Of a stretch of DNA of 64,000 bases, positions 36,429 through 45,600 are shown piece after piece. The notes under the pieces are model-generated. The model made no database searches. It was not told the DNA's origin and saw only the letters and a program-made list of their open reading frames with translations. This DNA is from Inquilinus sp052078665 (GTDB taxonomy: Bacteria; Pseudomonadota; Alphaproteobacteria; DSM-16000; Inquilinaceae), in assembly GCF_052078665.1 (NCBI RefSeq), contig NZ_JBQJIK010000017.1, forward strand, positions 40,650 through 104,649. The letters run 5' to 3'. How positions within the stretch are numbered: the first letter of the stretch is position 1; every line of letters begins with the position of its first letter. Position numbers and translations under genes: made by a program.

Positions 36429-38645
36429 TCACGAGAACCTGTTGTTCTGCGGGAAGCCGCGCGGTGGCAGGTTGCCGGTGCGGCCCCGGGCGGTGACCGG
36501 GATCTCCGGCTCGGTGCGGGTGCGGCCGCCGCCCATCTGCCAGATCAGCCCTTCCTCGCGCTTGAAGGTGGTCAGGTCCGACAGCGCGGCGCCGTGATAC
36601 TTCTGCAGCGTCACGCCCTTGCCGCGCGACATCTCCGGCAGCTCGGACAGCGGGAAGCACAGCAGGCGCCGGTTGGTGCCGACCACCGCCACGGTGTCGC
36701 CGGTGATCGGGCGGCAGACCGCCGCCTTGGCGCCGTCGTTCAGGTTCAGCACCTGCTTGCCGGCCCGGGTCTGGGCGATCACGTCGCTCTCCGGCACCAC
36801 GAAGCCGCGGCCGTCGGTCGAGGCCAGCACCAGCTTGCGGCCGGGGACATGGGCCAGCAGTGCGACGATGTCGGCGTCGTTGGCGAGGTCGACCATCATC
36901 CGCACCGGCTCGCCGAAGCCGCGGCCGCGCGGCAGCTTGTCGGCACCGAGCGTGTAGAAGCGGCCGTCGCTGCCAAACAGCAGGATCTTGTCGGTGGTCT
37001 CGGCCTGCAGCACGAAGCCTTCGGCGTCACCGTCCTTGTACTTGATCTCGGCCGGCTCGAGGCCGTGGCCGCGCAGGGCGCGGATCCAGCCCTTCTCCGA
37101 CAGGAACACGGTGATCGGCTCGCGCTCGATCTGCGGCTCGATCGAGACCACCACGGCCGAGGGCGGCTCGCCGATCTTGGTGCGGCGGCGGCCGAGCTCG
37201 GTGTCCTGGCCGAAGCGCTTCTTGATCTGCGCGATCTCGGCCGCGATCGACTTCCAGCGCTTGCCCTCGTCGGCCAGCAGCGCCAGCAGGTCGTCGCGCT
37301 CGCCCGAGAGGCCGTCGAACTCGCGCCGGATCTCCAACTCCTCGAGCTTGCGCAAGGACCGCAGCCGCATGTCGAGGATGGCGTCGGCCTGCAGCTCGGT
37401 CAGGCTGAAGCGCGCCATCAGCCCCTGCTTCGGCTCGTCCTCCTCGCGGATGATGCGGATCACCTCGTCGAGGTCGAGGAAGACGATCAGGTAGCCGCTC
37501 AGGATCTCCAGCCGCCGCTCGATCTTGGCCAGCCGGTGGCGCGACCGCCGCTCCAGCACCACGTAGCGATGATCGAGGAAGCCCTGGCAGACGTCCTTCA
37601 GCCCCATCACCCGAGGGACGTTGGTGGCGTCCAGCACGTTCATGTTCAGGCTGAAGCGGGTCTCCAGCTCGGTCAGCCGGAACAGCTGCTCCATCAGCAT
37701 GTCGGCTTCGACGTTGCGGCTCTTCGGCACCAGGATGATGCGGACATCCTCGGCCGATTCGTCACGCACATCCTCCAGCGTCGACAGCTTCTTGGCGGTG
37801 ACGATCTCGGCCAGCTTCTCGATCAGCCGCGACTTCTGCACCTGGTACGGGATCTCGGTGACCACGATCTGGTACAGGCCGAGCGGCTGCTTCTCGATCT
37901 CCCAGCGCGCCCGGACGCGGAAGGCGCCGCGGCCGGTGGCATAGGCCTCGCGGATCGCCGCGGTGGATTCGACCAGCTCGCCGCCGGTCGGGAAGTCCGG
38001 GCCCTGGACCACGGTCAGCAGGTCGTCGACCGTAGCCGCGGGCCGCTTGATCAGGATCTGCAGCGCGTCGCAGATCTCGCCGACATTGTGCGGCGGGATC
38101 GAGGTCGCCATGCCGACCGCGATGCCCTGGCTGCCATTGGCCAGCAGGTTCGGGAAGGCCGCCGGCAGCACCACCGGCTCGCGGCCTTCGCCGTCATAGG
38201 TCTCGCGGAAATCGACCGCGTCGTCGTCGATCCCTTCCAGCAGCGCCTCGGCGACGGCGGTCAGCCGGGCCTCGGTGTAGCGCATCGCCGCGGCGTTATC
38301 GCCGTCGATGTTGCCGAAATTGCCCTGGCCGTCGACCAGCCGGTAGCGCTGGGCGAAATCCTGCGCCATGCGCACCAGCGCGTCGTAGATCGAGGCGTCG
38401 CCATGCGGGTGGTACTGGCCGATGACGTCGCCGACCACGCGGGCCGATTTCTTCGGCGGCGTGGTCGAGGCCAGGCGCAGCTGCCGCATCGCATAGAGCA
38501 GCCGGCGGTGCACCGGCTTGAGCCCGTCGCGGACATCGGGCAGCGAGCGCGAGGTGATGGTCGACAGCGCGTAGTTGAGGTAACGGGTGCTCAGCGCGTC
38601 ATGCAGCGGCACCGGCAGGATCGACTCGGAAGGCTTGGTGGTCAT
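36429..38645 (-). CDS. parC: DNA topoisomerase IV subunit A
   Basis: 738-aa decatenating topoisomerase subunit. The catalytic Tyr123 is in NAAAMRYTEARL; the winged-helix region has VGDVIGQYHPHGDASIYDAL, and the C-terminal half contains beta-pinwheel repeats. The quinolone-resistance region is conventional (HGDAS). The short tail and pattern mark it as ParC rather than GyrA. The ATG at 38645 starts MTTKPSES; a 21-codon longer reading is unsupported. recO lies 10 bp upstream. Confidence 0.95.
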   Translation of the reverse strand: MTTKPSESILPVPLHDALSTRYLNYALSTITSRSLPDVRDGLKPVHRRLLYAMRQLRLASTTPPKKSARVVGDVIGQYHPHGDASIYDALVRMAQDFAQRYRLVDGQGNFGNIDGDNAAAMRYTEARLTAVAEALLEGIDDDAVDFRETYDGEGREPVVLPAAFPNLLANGSQGIAVGMATSIPPHNVGEICDALQILIKRPAATVDDLLTVVQGPDFPTGGELVESTAAIREAYATGRGAFRVRARWEIEKQPLGLYQIVVTEIPYQVQKSRLIEKLAEIVTAKKLSTLEDVRDESAEDVRIILVPKSRNVEADMLMEQLFRLTELETRFSLNMNVLDATNVPRVMGLKDVCQGFLDHRYVVLERRSRHRLAKIERRLEILSGYLIVFLDLDEVIRIIREEDEPKQGLMARFSLTELQADAILDMRLRSLRKLEELEIRREFDGLSGERDDLLALLADEGKRWKSIAAEIAQIKKRFGQDTELGRRRTKIGEPPSAVVVSIEPQIEREPITVFLSEKGWIRALRGHGLEPAEIKYKDGDAEGFVLQAETTDKILLFGSDGRFYTLGADKLPRGRGFGEPVRMMVDLANDADIVALLAHVPGRKLVLASTDGRGFVVPESDVIAQTRAGKQVLNLNDGAKAAVCRPITGDTVAVVGTNRRLLCFPLSELPEMSRGKGVTLQKYHGAALSDLTTFKREEGLIWQMGGGRTRTEPEIPVTARGRTGNLPPRGFPQNNRFS

Positions 38646-38655
38646 GCTCGAAAGT

Positions 38656-39390
38656 CTAGCGTAACGGCGCGGCCGACCGAAGCGCGCTTCGGCGGTACGC
38701 CTCGACAAACCGGGTCCGCGCCTCGGGCGGGGCCTTCCCGGCCTGGGCGAAGAGGTGGCGGTCGACGAAATGACCGGTGAGGTCCAGCCCCGCGGCCACA
38801 GCGGCGGGTGTCGCCGGCTCGCGCCCGGTCAGGAATCCGGGCAGCGGCAGCAGCCGGTCGCGATAGGGCCCGGCGGCGGAGAGCGACACCGCCCGGCCCG
38901 TCTTCGGGCTGATGAAGGCGAGATGGTCGTTGCTGCCGGTGACGGCGCAGCGCGAGACATCGAGCCCGAAGCCGAGCACGCCGAGCAGCCCGACCTCCCA
39001 CTGCACATAGGCGGCGTCCCAATGCGGCGTGGTCAGCGTGTCGAGGAAGGCCAGCGTGCCGTCATAGACCGCCGGCAGCGGCTGCCGCTCGGCCAAAGCG
39101 GCGTCGAGCACGGCGCAGGCCGAGACCAGGGCCAGCAGCCGCAGCGGCTCGTCCATGATCGCGGCGGCGGGGGTGCGATCGACCTCGAGGGTGTAGGTGC
39201 CGAGATGGTCGGCCAGCCGGCCGCGCCACTGCGCCGAGACCAGCGTGCCCGGCGGCAGCTGGGCCCGCCGGCGCTGGCCGTGGACGACGCCCAGGTGCCG
39301 GCCGTGCTCGCGGGTCAGCACGCCGGCGATCAGCGCCGCCTCGCCATGCGGGCGGACGGTCAGGACGATGCCGTCGTCGCGCCAGTCCAC
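38656..39390 (-). CDS. recO: DNA repair protein RecO
   Basis: 244-aa recombination mediator that helps RecA load on SSB-coated gaps together with RecR. It starts MDWRDDGIVLTVRPHGEAALI, the OB-fold N-terminus, then GRHLGVVHGQRRR and a helical C-terminal domain. As in many alphaproteobacteria the zinc-finger cysteines are absent. It lies in the era-recO-parC order, 63 bp after era. Confidence 0.93.
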   Translation of the reverse strand: MDWRDDGIVLTVRPHGEAALIAGVLTREHGRHLGVVHGQRRRAQLPPGTLVSAQWRGRLADHLGTYTLEVDRTPAAAIMDEPLRLLALVSACAVLDAALAERQPLPAVYDGTLAFLDTLTTPHWDAAYVQWEVGLLGVLGFGLDVSRCAVTGSNDHLAFISPKTGRAVSLSAAGPYRDRLLPLPGFLTGREPATPAAVAAGLDLTGHFVDRHLFAQAGKAPPEARTRFVEAYRRSALRSAAPLR

Positions 39391-39453
39391 ATCATGCCCC
39401 GTCCAAGCTCATCCCGACCGTATAGCACGAAACGGGAACAGAAGAGACTCCGA

Positions 39454-40359
39454 CTACGCGTCGTAGTCGAGGCCCCAGATCGAGTAGCGGGCGGGGTCGT
39501 CGAGCCAGTTCTCGCGCACCTTGACGAACAGCGAGAGATGCACCCGCTGCTCTGTGATCTCCTCCAGCTCCAGCCGGGCGGCGGTGCCGATCGCCTTGAT
39601 CATCTGGCCGCTATGGCCGAGCACGATCGCCTTCTGGCCGTTGCGCTGGACATAGATGATCTGGGAGATGCGGACGCTGCCGTCCTTCTGCTCCTCCCAG
39701 TCCTCGGTCTCGACCGCGACGGCGTAAGGCAGCTCCTGCTGCAACCGCAGGAACAGCTTTTCGCGCGTAATCTCGGCCGCCAGCAGGCGCATCGGCATGT
39801 CGGAGACCTGGTCTTCCGGGAACAGCCAGGGGCCTTCCGGCAGGCGGTCGGCCAGAGCGCGGCGCAGGTCGTCGACCCCGTCGCCGGTCAGGGCCGAGAT
39901 CATGAAGGTGTCGGTGAAGACGCCGGAGGCGTTGAGGTCGGAGGCCAGGGCCAGCAGCACCTCGCGCCGCACCGCGTCGATCTTGTTCAGGATCAGGATC
40001 GCCTGGCGCTTCGACTGGGCCAGCTTCTCGACGATCGACCGGCTCTCCTCGCGCACGCCCCTCAGCGAGGCGTCGACCAGCAGCAGCACCAGGTCGCCCT
40101 CGGCCGCCCCGGCCCAGGCCGCCGCGACCATGGCGCGGTCGAGCCGGCGGCGCGGCTTGAAGATGCCGGGCGTGTCGACAAACACGATCTGGGTCGCGCC
40201 CTCCGTCGCGATGCCGAGCACCCGGCTGCGCGTGGTCTGCACCTTCGGCGAGACGATGGCGACCTTGGTGCCGACCAGGGTGTTGAGCAGGGTCGACTTG
40301 CCGGCGTTGGGGGCGCCGATCAGGGCGACGAACCCGCAGCGCGTCGCAGCTTCGGTCAT
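39454..40359 (-). CDS. era: GTPase Era
   Basis: 301-aa GTPase that binds the 3' end of 16S rRNA and aids 30S maturation. G1 is GAPNAGKST (residues 15-23), G3 is DTPG, G4 is NKID, and the C-terminal KH domain contains GQKAIVLGHSGQMIKAIGTAAR. The start overlaps the rnc stop as ATGA, so translation is coupled to RNase III production. Confidence 0.96.
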   Translation of the reverse strand: MTEAATRCGFVALIGAPNAGKSTLLNTLVGTKVAIVSPKVQTTRSRVLGIATEGATQIVFVDTPGIFKPRRRLDRAMVAAAWAGAAEGDLVLLLVDASLRGVREESRSIVEKLAQSKRQAILILNKIDAVRREVLLALASDLNASGVFTDTFMISALTGDGVDDLRRALADRLPEGPWLFPEDQVSDMPMRLLAAEITREKLFLRLQQELPYAVAVETEDWEEQKDGSVRISQIIYVQRNGQKAIVLGHSGQMIKAIGTAARLELEEITEQRVHLSLFVKVRENWLDDPARYSIWGLDYDA

Positions 40360-41096
40360 GCGGAGAGCCTTTGCAGGAGGGCGGCGGCGGCATCGCGCTC
40401 GGCCACCCGTTTCGACGGGCCGCTGGCGCTGGCCGCCGGCTGGCCTTCGATCTCGACCCGGATCTCGAACACCGGCAGGTGGTCGCTGCCGCCGCGCGAC
40501 ACTTCGACATAGCGCGGCAGCTGCAGGCCGCGGGCGAGCGCCCATTGCTGCAGCGCCGATTTCGGATCTTGCGGCGGCGCCTCGTTCTGAACGATGAAGC
40601 CGGCCCAGGCCCGGCGGATGAAGCCGGCCGCAGCCGCAAGCCCGCCGTCGCGGTAGAGCGCGCCGATCACCGCCTCGCAGGCGTCGGCCAGGATGGTCGG
40701 GTTCTCGCGGCCGACCACCTCCTCGCCCGGCGACAGGATGAGATGATGGCCGAGGCCGATCGCCTGGGCCACCTCGACCAGCGCCTCGCGCCGCACCAGG
40801 GCGACGTGGCGCTTGGCGATGGCGCCCTCGGCCTCCTTCGGGAAGCGCTCGAGCAGCCATTCGGCGATGACCAGGCCGAGCACCCGGTCGCCCAGGAACT
40901 CCAGCCGCTCATAGCCATGCTTGGCGACGCGCCGCTTCTGGCCGCTGACGCTCGGATGCGTCAGCGCCTCGACCAGCAGCATCGGCTCGCGGAAGGCGTG
41001 GCCGAGCTGCCGGGCGAACGCGTCGAGGCCGTCTTCGGTCCCGGCGATCAGTGGATCCCCGTGAACATGCGGCTGAAGCGGAGCGCGAACGGCCAT
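40356..41096 (-). CDS. rnc: ribonuclease III
   Basis: Double-strand-specific endoribonuclease for rRNA and mRNA processing. The catalytic helix ERLEFLGDRVLGLVIAEWL and the second acidic motif (DACEAVIGALYRDGG) are intact, and a dsRNA-binding domain ends the protein (PKSALQQWALARG to the C-terminus). The only in-frame ATGs are inside lepB (41096 or 41138). The nearest position for a typical N-terminus is a CTG at 41049-41051 that overlaps the lepB stop and is preceded by GGGGA. I give the ATG at 41096 (246 aa); the CTG would give 231 aa. Confidence 0.93.
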   Translation of the reverse strand: MAVRAPLQPHVHGDPLIAGTEDGLDAFARQLGHAFREPMLLVEALTHPSVSGQKRRVAKHGYERLEFLGDRVLGLVIAEWLLERFPKEAEGAIAKRHVALVRREALVEVAQAIGLGHHLILSPGEEVVGRENPTILADACEAVIGALYRDGGLAAAAGFIRRAWAGFIVQNEAPPQDPKSALQQWALARGLQLPRYVEVSRGGSDHLPVFEIRVEIEGQPAASASGPSKRVAERDAAAALLQRLSA

Positions 41097-41815
41097 TTCC
41101 AGACCTGCCAGAAGCTGGCGTCGTCGAGGCTGAACCACAGGAACTCGGCGCGCCCGACGAAGTTCTCGACCGGCACGTAGCCGACATCGGCCCGGCTGTC
41201 CAAGCTGTTGTCGCGGTTGTCGCCCATCATGAAGTAGTGGCTGGGCGGCACCTCGTATTCCGGGGTGTCGTCATAGCGCTGGTTGTCGTCGATCTCCAGG
41301 ATCCGGTGATCGACCGGCGCGCCGCCATCCGTGCCCGGCAGCGTCTCGATGTACTGGTGGTACAGGATGCGCTGCCCGTACTGGGTCATCACGAAGGGCT
41401 CGACCTCGCGGCGCTCGGCCATCTGGCCGTTGATGTAGAGCCGCCCGCCAGTGACCTTGACGCGGTCGCCGGGCAGGCCGATCACGCGCTTGACGTAGTC
41501 GACCGAGGTGTCCTTCGGCAGGCGGAACACGGCGACGTCGCCCCGGGCCGGCGGGCTGCCGAGGATCCGGCCGTCGAACAGCGGCAGGCCGAAGGCGATG
41601 GTCTGGGCGCTGTAGCCGTAGGAGAACTTCGACACGAACAGGTAGTCGCCCACCAGCAGCGTCGGGATCATCGAGCCGGACGGGATGTTGAACGGCTCGA
41701 AGGCGACCGTGCGGATGCCGAAGGCGATCGCGATCGCATAGACCACGGTCAGGATGGTTTCGACCCATCCGCCCTTCTTCTTCGACATGTCGATCGACTT
41801 CTGGTGCTGGCTCAT
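41048..41815 (-). CDS. lepB: signal peptidase I
   Basis: 255-aa inner-membrane serine protease that removes Sec and Tat signal peptides. A membrane segment lies at about residues 19-37. The Ser-Lys dyad is Ser48 (IPSGSMIPTL) and Lys109 (VDYVKRVIGLPGD). The C-terminal box MMGDNRDNSLDSR is typical. It overlaps rnc at its 3' end. Confidence 0.95.
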   Translation of the reverse strand: MSQHQKSIDMSKKKGGWVETILTVVYAIAIAFGIRTVAFEPFNIPSGSMIPTLLVGDYLFVSKFSYGYSAQTIAFGLPLFDGRILGSPPARGDVAVFRLPKDTSVDYVKRVIGLPGDRVKVTGGRLYINGQMAERREVEPFVMTQYGQRILYHQYIETLPGTDGGAPVDHRILEIDDNQRYDDTPEYEVPPSHYFMMGDNRDNSLDSRADVGYVPVENFVGRAEFLWFSLDDASFWQVWKWPFALRFSRMFTGIH

Positions 41816-41902
41816 GGCGCCCTTGTATGGTCCGGCGGCGGAGGGAAATCAATCGCCGGTGAGGGCGACATTGGTCGCAGGCCGATCACGCCGGGCAGGC
41901 GG

Positions 41903-44065
41903 TCAGCGGCTGCGGGCACGATCCACCGCGCTGATCACAGGCATGGCGCGGAGGGCCGCGATGATGTTGGTCAGGTGCTTGACGTCCTTGACGTCGATGT
42001 CGATCAGGATCTCGAAGAAGTCGACCGAGCGGCTGGTGATCTTGAGATTGGTGATGTTGCCGCCGTTCTTGCCGATCACCGTGGTCAGCGTGCCCAGGCT
42101 GCCCGGCTCGTTGCTGATCGTCACCTGGATCCGGCCGACATGGTCGTCGACGGCGTCGACGCCGGCGTCCCAGCTGACGTCGAGCCAGCGCTCCGGCGCG
42201 TTGTAGAAGCTTTCCAGCGTGTCGCAGTCGATGGTGTGGATGGTCACGCCCTTGCCGGTGGTGACGATGCCGACGATGCGGTCGCCCGGGATCGGGTGGC
42301 AGCAGCGGGCATAGTGCACGGCGAGGTTCGGGATCAGGCCGCGGATCGGGATCGCGCCCGGCCCGCCCGTGGCGGCCTTGCGCGGCCGGGTGAGCGGCAC
42401 GACCTTGCCGGACCGTTCCTTCTCCTGCTGCACCTGGGCGCGGTGGCCCGGGAACACGGCGTGGAACACGTCGCGCGCGCCCAGCACCCCGGCCCCGACA
42501 TTGGCCAGGATGTCGTCGGGCTCGGCGGCCTTGAAGATCTTGAGGACGCCGTCCAGCGCCTTGTCGGAGAACTCGTAGCCCTCCTGCCGGAACACGCCCT
42601 GCAGCATCGAGCGGCCGAGCTTGGCGTGCTCGTCATGCTGCTGGCCACGGATGAAGCGGCGGATGCAGGCCCGCGCCTTGCCGGTGGCGACGAAGCGCTC
42701 CCATTCCGGCGACGGCGTCGAGGTCTTCGAGGTGATGATCTCGACCTGGTCGCCGTTCTGCAGCAGGTGGCGCAGCGTCACCATCCGGCCGTTGACCCGG
42801 GCGCCGACGCAGGTGTCGCCGATCTGGCTGTGCACCGCATAGGCGAAGTCGACCGGCGTCGCGCCCTGCGGCAGGGCGATCACGGCGCCCTTGGGGGTGA
42901 AGCAGAACACCTGGTCCTGGAACAGGGCCAGCTTGGTGTGCTCCAGGAACTCCTCGGGCTTCTGCGCCTGGTCGACGATGTCGAGCAGGTCGCGCAGCCA
43001 GCGGTACTGGGTGCCGTCCTGGGTCCGCTCATCCTGCTTGTAGGCCCAGTGCGCGGCGACGCCGAGCTCCGCGATCTCCTGCATGTCGCCGGTGCGGATC
43101 TGGACCTCGATGCGCTGCCGTATCGGCCCGATCACGGCGGTGTGCAGCGACCGGTAGCCGTTCGGCTTCGGCGTCGAGATGTAGTCCTTGAAACGGCCGG
43201 GCAGCGAGGCGTAGCGGCTGTGGATCAGGCCCAGCGCATGGTAGCAGTCGCCCTCGGTCTCGACCACGATCCGGAACGCCATGATGTCGGTCAGCTGCTC
43301 GAACGCCATGTTCTTGCGCTGCATCTTGCGCCAGATCGAATAGGGGCGCTTCTCGCGGCCGAGCACGGCGGCCTTGAGCCCGCCCTCCTCCAGCACGCGC
43401 TGCAGCTCGGCGATGATTTTCGAGACGACGTCCTGGCTTTCCTCGCGCAGCTGGGTCAGGCGGCGGACGATGCTCTCGCGCGCATCGGGGTGGAGCTGGG
43501 CGAAGGCCAGGTCCTCCAGCTCCTCCTGCATGCCGTGCATGCCGATGCGCTCGGCCAGCGGGGCGTAGATCTCCAGCGTCTCGCGCGCGATCCGGCGGCG
43601 CTTCTCCTCGTTGTTGAAGGCGCCGAGGGTGCGCATGTTGTGCAGCCGGTCGGCCAGCTTGACCAGCAGCACCCGGATGTCCTTGGACATCGCCAGCACC
43701 AGCTTGCGGAAATTCTCCGCCTGCTTGGACTGGTCGCTCTGCAGCTCCAGCTTCGACAGCTTGGTGACGCCGTCGACCAGCTGCGCCGTCTCGCGCCCGA
43801 ACAGGCCCTCGAGCTCGCTCAGCGTCGCGCCGGTGTCCTCGACCGTGTCGTGCAGCAGGCCGGTGACGATCGAGCCCGTGTCGAGCTTCATGCCGGCAAG
43901 GATGCCGGCGACCTCGATCGGATGGACGAAATAGGGATCGCCGGAGGCGCGCTTCTGCGAGCCGTGCGCCTTCATCGAATAGACGTAGGCGCGGTTGATC
44001 AGGTCCTCGTCCGCCGACGGATCGTAGGCCTTGACCCGCTCGACCAACTCGTACTGGCGGATCAT
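41903..44065 (-). CDS. rel: bifunctional (p)ppGpp synthetase/hydrolase (Rel/SpoT type)
   Basis: 720-aa stringent-response enzyme. The N-terminal HD domain includes HPIEVAGILAGMKLD, GLLHDTVEDT and VKLADRLHNMRTL, which argue for an active hydrolase. The synthetase domain has GREKRPYSIWRKMQRK and DIMAFRIVVETEGDCY. TGS (KGAVIALPQGATPVDFAYAVH) and ACT domains follow. It is the single Rsh-type enzyme usual for this class. The ATG at 44065 begins MIRQYELVERVKAY. The usual pyrE, pdxJ and acpS genes are not found between it and lepB. Confidence 0.95.
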   Translation of the reverse strand: MIRQYELVERVKAYDPSADEDLINRAYVYSMKAHGSQKRASGDPYFVHPIEVAGILAGMKLDTGSIVTGLLHDTVEDTGATLSELEGLFGRETAQLVDGVTKLSKLELQSDQSKQAENFRKLVLAMSKDIRVLLVKLADRLHNMRTLGAFNNEEKRRRIARETLEIYAPLAERIGMHGMQEELEDLAFAQLHPDARESIVRRLTQLREESQDVVSKIIAELQRVLEEGGLKAAVLGREKRPYSIWRKMQRKNMAFEQLTDIMAFRIVVETEGDCYHALGLIHSRYASLPGRFKDYISTPKPNGYRSLHTAVIGPIRQRIEVQIRTGDMQEIAELGVAAHWAYKQDERTQDGTQYRWLRDLLDIVDQAQKPEEFLEHTKLALFQDQVFCFTPKGAVIALPQGATPVDFAYAVHSQIGDTCVGARVNGRMVTLRHLLQNGDQVEIITSKTSTPSPEWERFVATGKARACIRRFIRGQQHDEHAKLGRSMLQGVFRQEGYEFSDKALDGVLKIFKAAEPDDILANVGAGVLGARDVFHAVFPGHRAQVQQEKERSGKVVPLTRPRKAATGGPGAIPIRGLIPNLAVHYARCCHPIPGDRIVGIVTTGKGVTIHTIDCDTLESFYNAPERWLDVSWDAGVDAVDDHVGRIQVTISNEPGSLGTLTTVIGKNGGNITNLKITSRSVDFFEILIDIDVKDVKHLTNIIAALRAMPVISAVDRARSR

Positions 44066-44269
44066 GCCGCGCCCCGCCACCGATCCATAAACCATTCTCC
44101 CGGACGGACGGCCCAGCGCCCGTCCGGACAATATGTTGAACCAGAATCCGCCGCGTTGTGGATCAAATTCGGCGGGCGCGCGACAGCCATGCCCTGGCCT
44201 GACAGGTCAAGCCGCATCATCGATCTCCCGACAGGCGGCCTGACACCATGCCGGGCAGTTCCGCTTGGA

Positions 44270-44716
44270 TCAGATGTTGTCTTCGGTGGAGCCGATTTCC
44301 AGGTCGCCGCGGCCGTCCTCGTCCTCCTCGGCTTCCTCCTCCGCCTCGTCGTCGGCGACGCCGATGCCGAAGGTGGACTCCTCGTCCGAGCCGACGGCGG
44401 CGGCCGGGGCCTGCGGCGCAACGCCGGCCTTGAGCCACTCCTCCTCGCCGGCCATCAGCTCGATGATCTCCTCATCGGCCTCGTCGATCTCGGCCAGCTT
44501 CTGATGGCCCTTGACCAGCGCTTCCTCGAGGCTCGCCAGCGGCACCGTCTCGTCGGCGATCTCGCGCAGCGCCACCACCGGGTTCTTGTCGTCGTCGCGG
44601 TCGATGGTCAGCGAGGCGCCGGACGAAATGTCGCGGGCGCGCTGGGCCGCCATCAGCACCAGATCGAACCGGTTGGGGATCTTGAGGACGCAATCCTCGA
44701 CGGTGACGCGAGCCAT
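44270..44716 (-). CDS. rpoZ: DNA-directed RNA polymerase subunit omega
   Basis: 148-aa omega subunit; assists beta' folding and contributes to ppGpp binding. It begins MARVTVEDCVLKIPNRFDLV and continues RARDISSGASLTIDRDDDKNP, unmistakable omega. The last 35 residues are an acidic tail (E/D-rich, with EEEAEEDEDGRGD), longer than in the E. coli 91-aa protein. It is paired with rel downstream, as in E. coli rpoZ-spoT. Confidence 0.95.
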   Translation of the reverse strand: MARVTVEDCVLKIPNRFDLVLMAAQRARDISSGASLTIDRDDDKNPVVALREIADETVPLASLEEALVKGHQKLAEIDEADEEIIELMAGEEEWLKAGVAPQAPAAAVGSDEESTFGIGVADDEAEEEAEEDEDGRGDLEIGSTEDNI

Positions 44717-44748
44717 GGGCTACCGCTCCTGCACGAAAACAGCCACGA

Positions 44749-44776
44749 AGATAGAATCGTGACAAGATGGATGCAA
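44749..44776 (-). promoter_or_regulatory. candidate rpoZ promoter
   Basis: On the minus strand TTGCAT (44771-44776), a 16-bp spacer, and CTATCT (44749-44754), 32 bp before the rpoZ ATG. The -10 resembles the CTATAT type of alphaproteobacterial sigma-70 promoters. Consensus match only. Confidence 0.4.
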
Positions 44777-44858
44777 CGCAACGGCTGCATCTTTGTTATA
44801 CCGAAGGGCGGACCACGTAGCGCAGATGCGGCGGATGCGCAAGCCTCGTCGCGAACCG

Positions 44859-44887
44859 TTGACCGCTCCTTGCAAAGTGGGTAGCGA
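44859..44887 (+). promoter_or_regulatory. candidate promoter of the NYN-domain gene
   Basis: TTGACC (44859-44864), a 17-bp spacer and TAGCGA (44882-44887), about 41 bp before the ATG at 44929. Spacing is ideal; the -10 is only a fair match. Confidence 0.4.
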
Positions 44888-44928
44888 ACCCAATCTGTCA
44901 ACCTGTCCCCTGCCGCGAAGGAACGCAC

Positions 44929-45555
44929 ATGATATTCTATAAGGAAGAACGGCTCGCAATATTCATTGATGGCGCCAACCTCTATGGCGCGGCCCGTTCC
45001 CTTGGCTTCGATATCGATTATCGCCGGTTGCTCGACCTGTTCGCCAAGAAGGGTCGCCTGATCCGCGCCTTCTATTATACGACGCTGATCGAGGATCAGG
45101 AATATTCTCCTATCCGCCCGCTGATCGACTGGCTCGACTACAACGGCTACACCATGGTGACCAAGCCGTTGCGCGAGTACACCGACAGCCAGGGCCGCCG
45201 CCGGGTCAAGGGCAATGTCGACATCGATCTGGCGATCGACGCGCTGGAGATGGCCGACCGGGCCGACCACATCCTGCTGTTCTCCGGCGACGGCGACTTC
45301 AAGCGCCTGGTCGAGGCGATCCAGCGCAAGGGCGTCCGCGTCACCGTGGTCTCGACCATCAAGTCGAGCCCGCCGATGGTGTCGGACGAGCTGCGCCGTC
45401 AGGCCGACAACTTCGTCGAGCTGATGGAGCTGTCGCCGCACATCCAGCGCATGAACGCCCCGAACCGCACCCACGCCGCTCCGGCGGTCGAGGGCGATGA
45501 CGGCAATGTCGAGGAGACGGTGCAGCAGGCGGGCAGCTACGCTCGTTCCGCCTGA
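44929..45555 (+). CDS. NYN domain protein (LabA/DUF88 family)
   Basis: 208-aa protein with a PIN-like NYN nuclease fold. The acidic residues for metal binding are in AIFIDGANLYGAA, KGNVDIDLAIDALEMA and LLFSGDGDFKRLVEA. The family includes LabA, involved in circadian output in cyanobacteria, and RNA-cleaving enzymes; an RNase role is inferred, not shown. The last 35 residues are low-complexity. GAAGGA precedes the ATG. It is divergent from rpoZ and convergent with smpB. Confidence 0.88.
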   Translation: MIFYKEERLAIFIDGANLYGAARSLGFDIDYRRLLDLFAKKGRLIRAFYYTTLIEDQEYSPIRPLIDWLDYNGYTMVTKPLREYTDSQGRRRVKGNVDIDLAIDALEMADRADHILLFSGDGDFKRLVEAIQRKGVRVTVVSTIKSSPPMVSDELRRQADNFVELMELSPHIQRMNAPNRTHAAPAVEGDDGNVEETVQQAGSYARSA

Positions 45556-45562
45556 TGTGGCC

Positions 45563-45594
45563 CAGGCCGGTTTCCCCGGGAGGGAACCGGCCTG
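45563..45594. terminator. hairpin between convergent NYN gene and smpB
   Basis: CAGGCCGGTT plus CCC against GGGAACCGGCCTG with one bulged T gives a 13-bp stem that fills the 45-bp gap between the two stop codons. No T tract follows on either strand, so its efficiency as a terminator is uncertain. Confidence 0.5.
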
Positions 45595-45600
45595 CCGCGA

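Noticed and set aside
44066..44269. A CGGACGG/CCGTCCG hairpin downstream of rpoZ as a terminator
   Set aside because: No T tract on the transcribed strand, and the alternative pairings in this repeated CGGACGG sequence make a single structure uncertain. rpoZ and rel may simply be cotranscribed.
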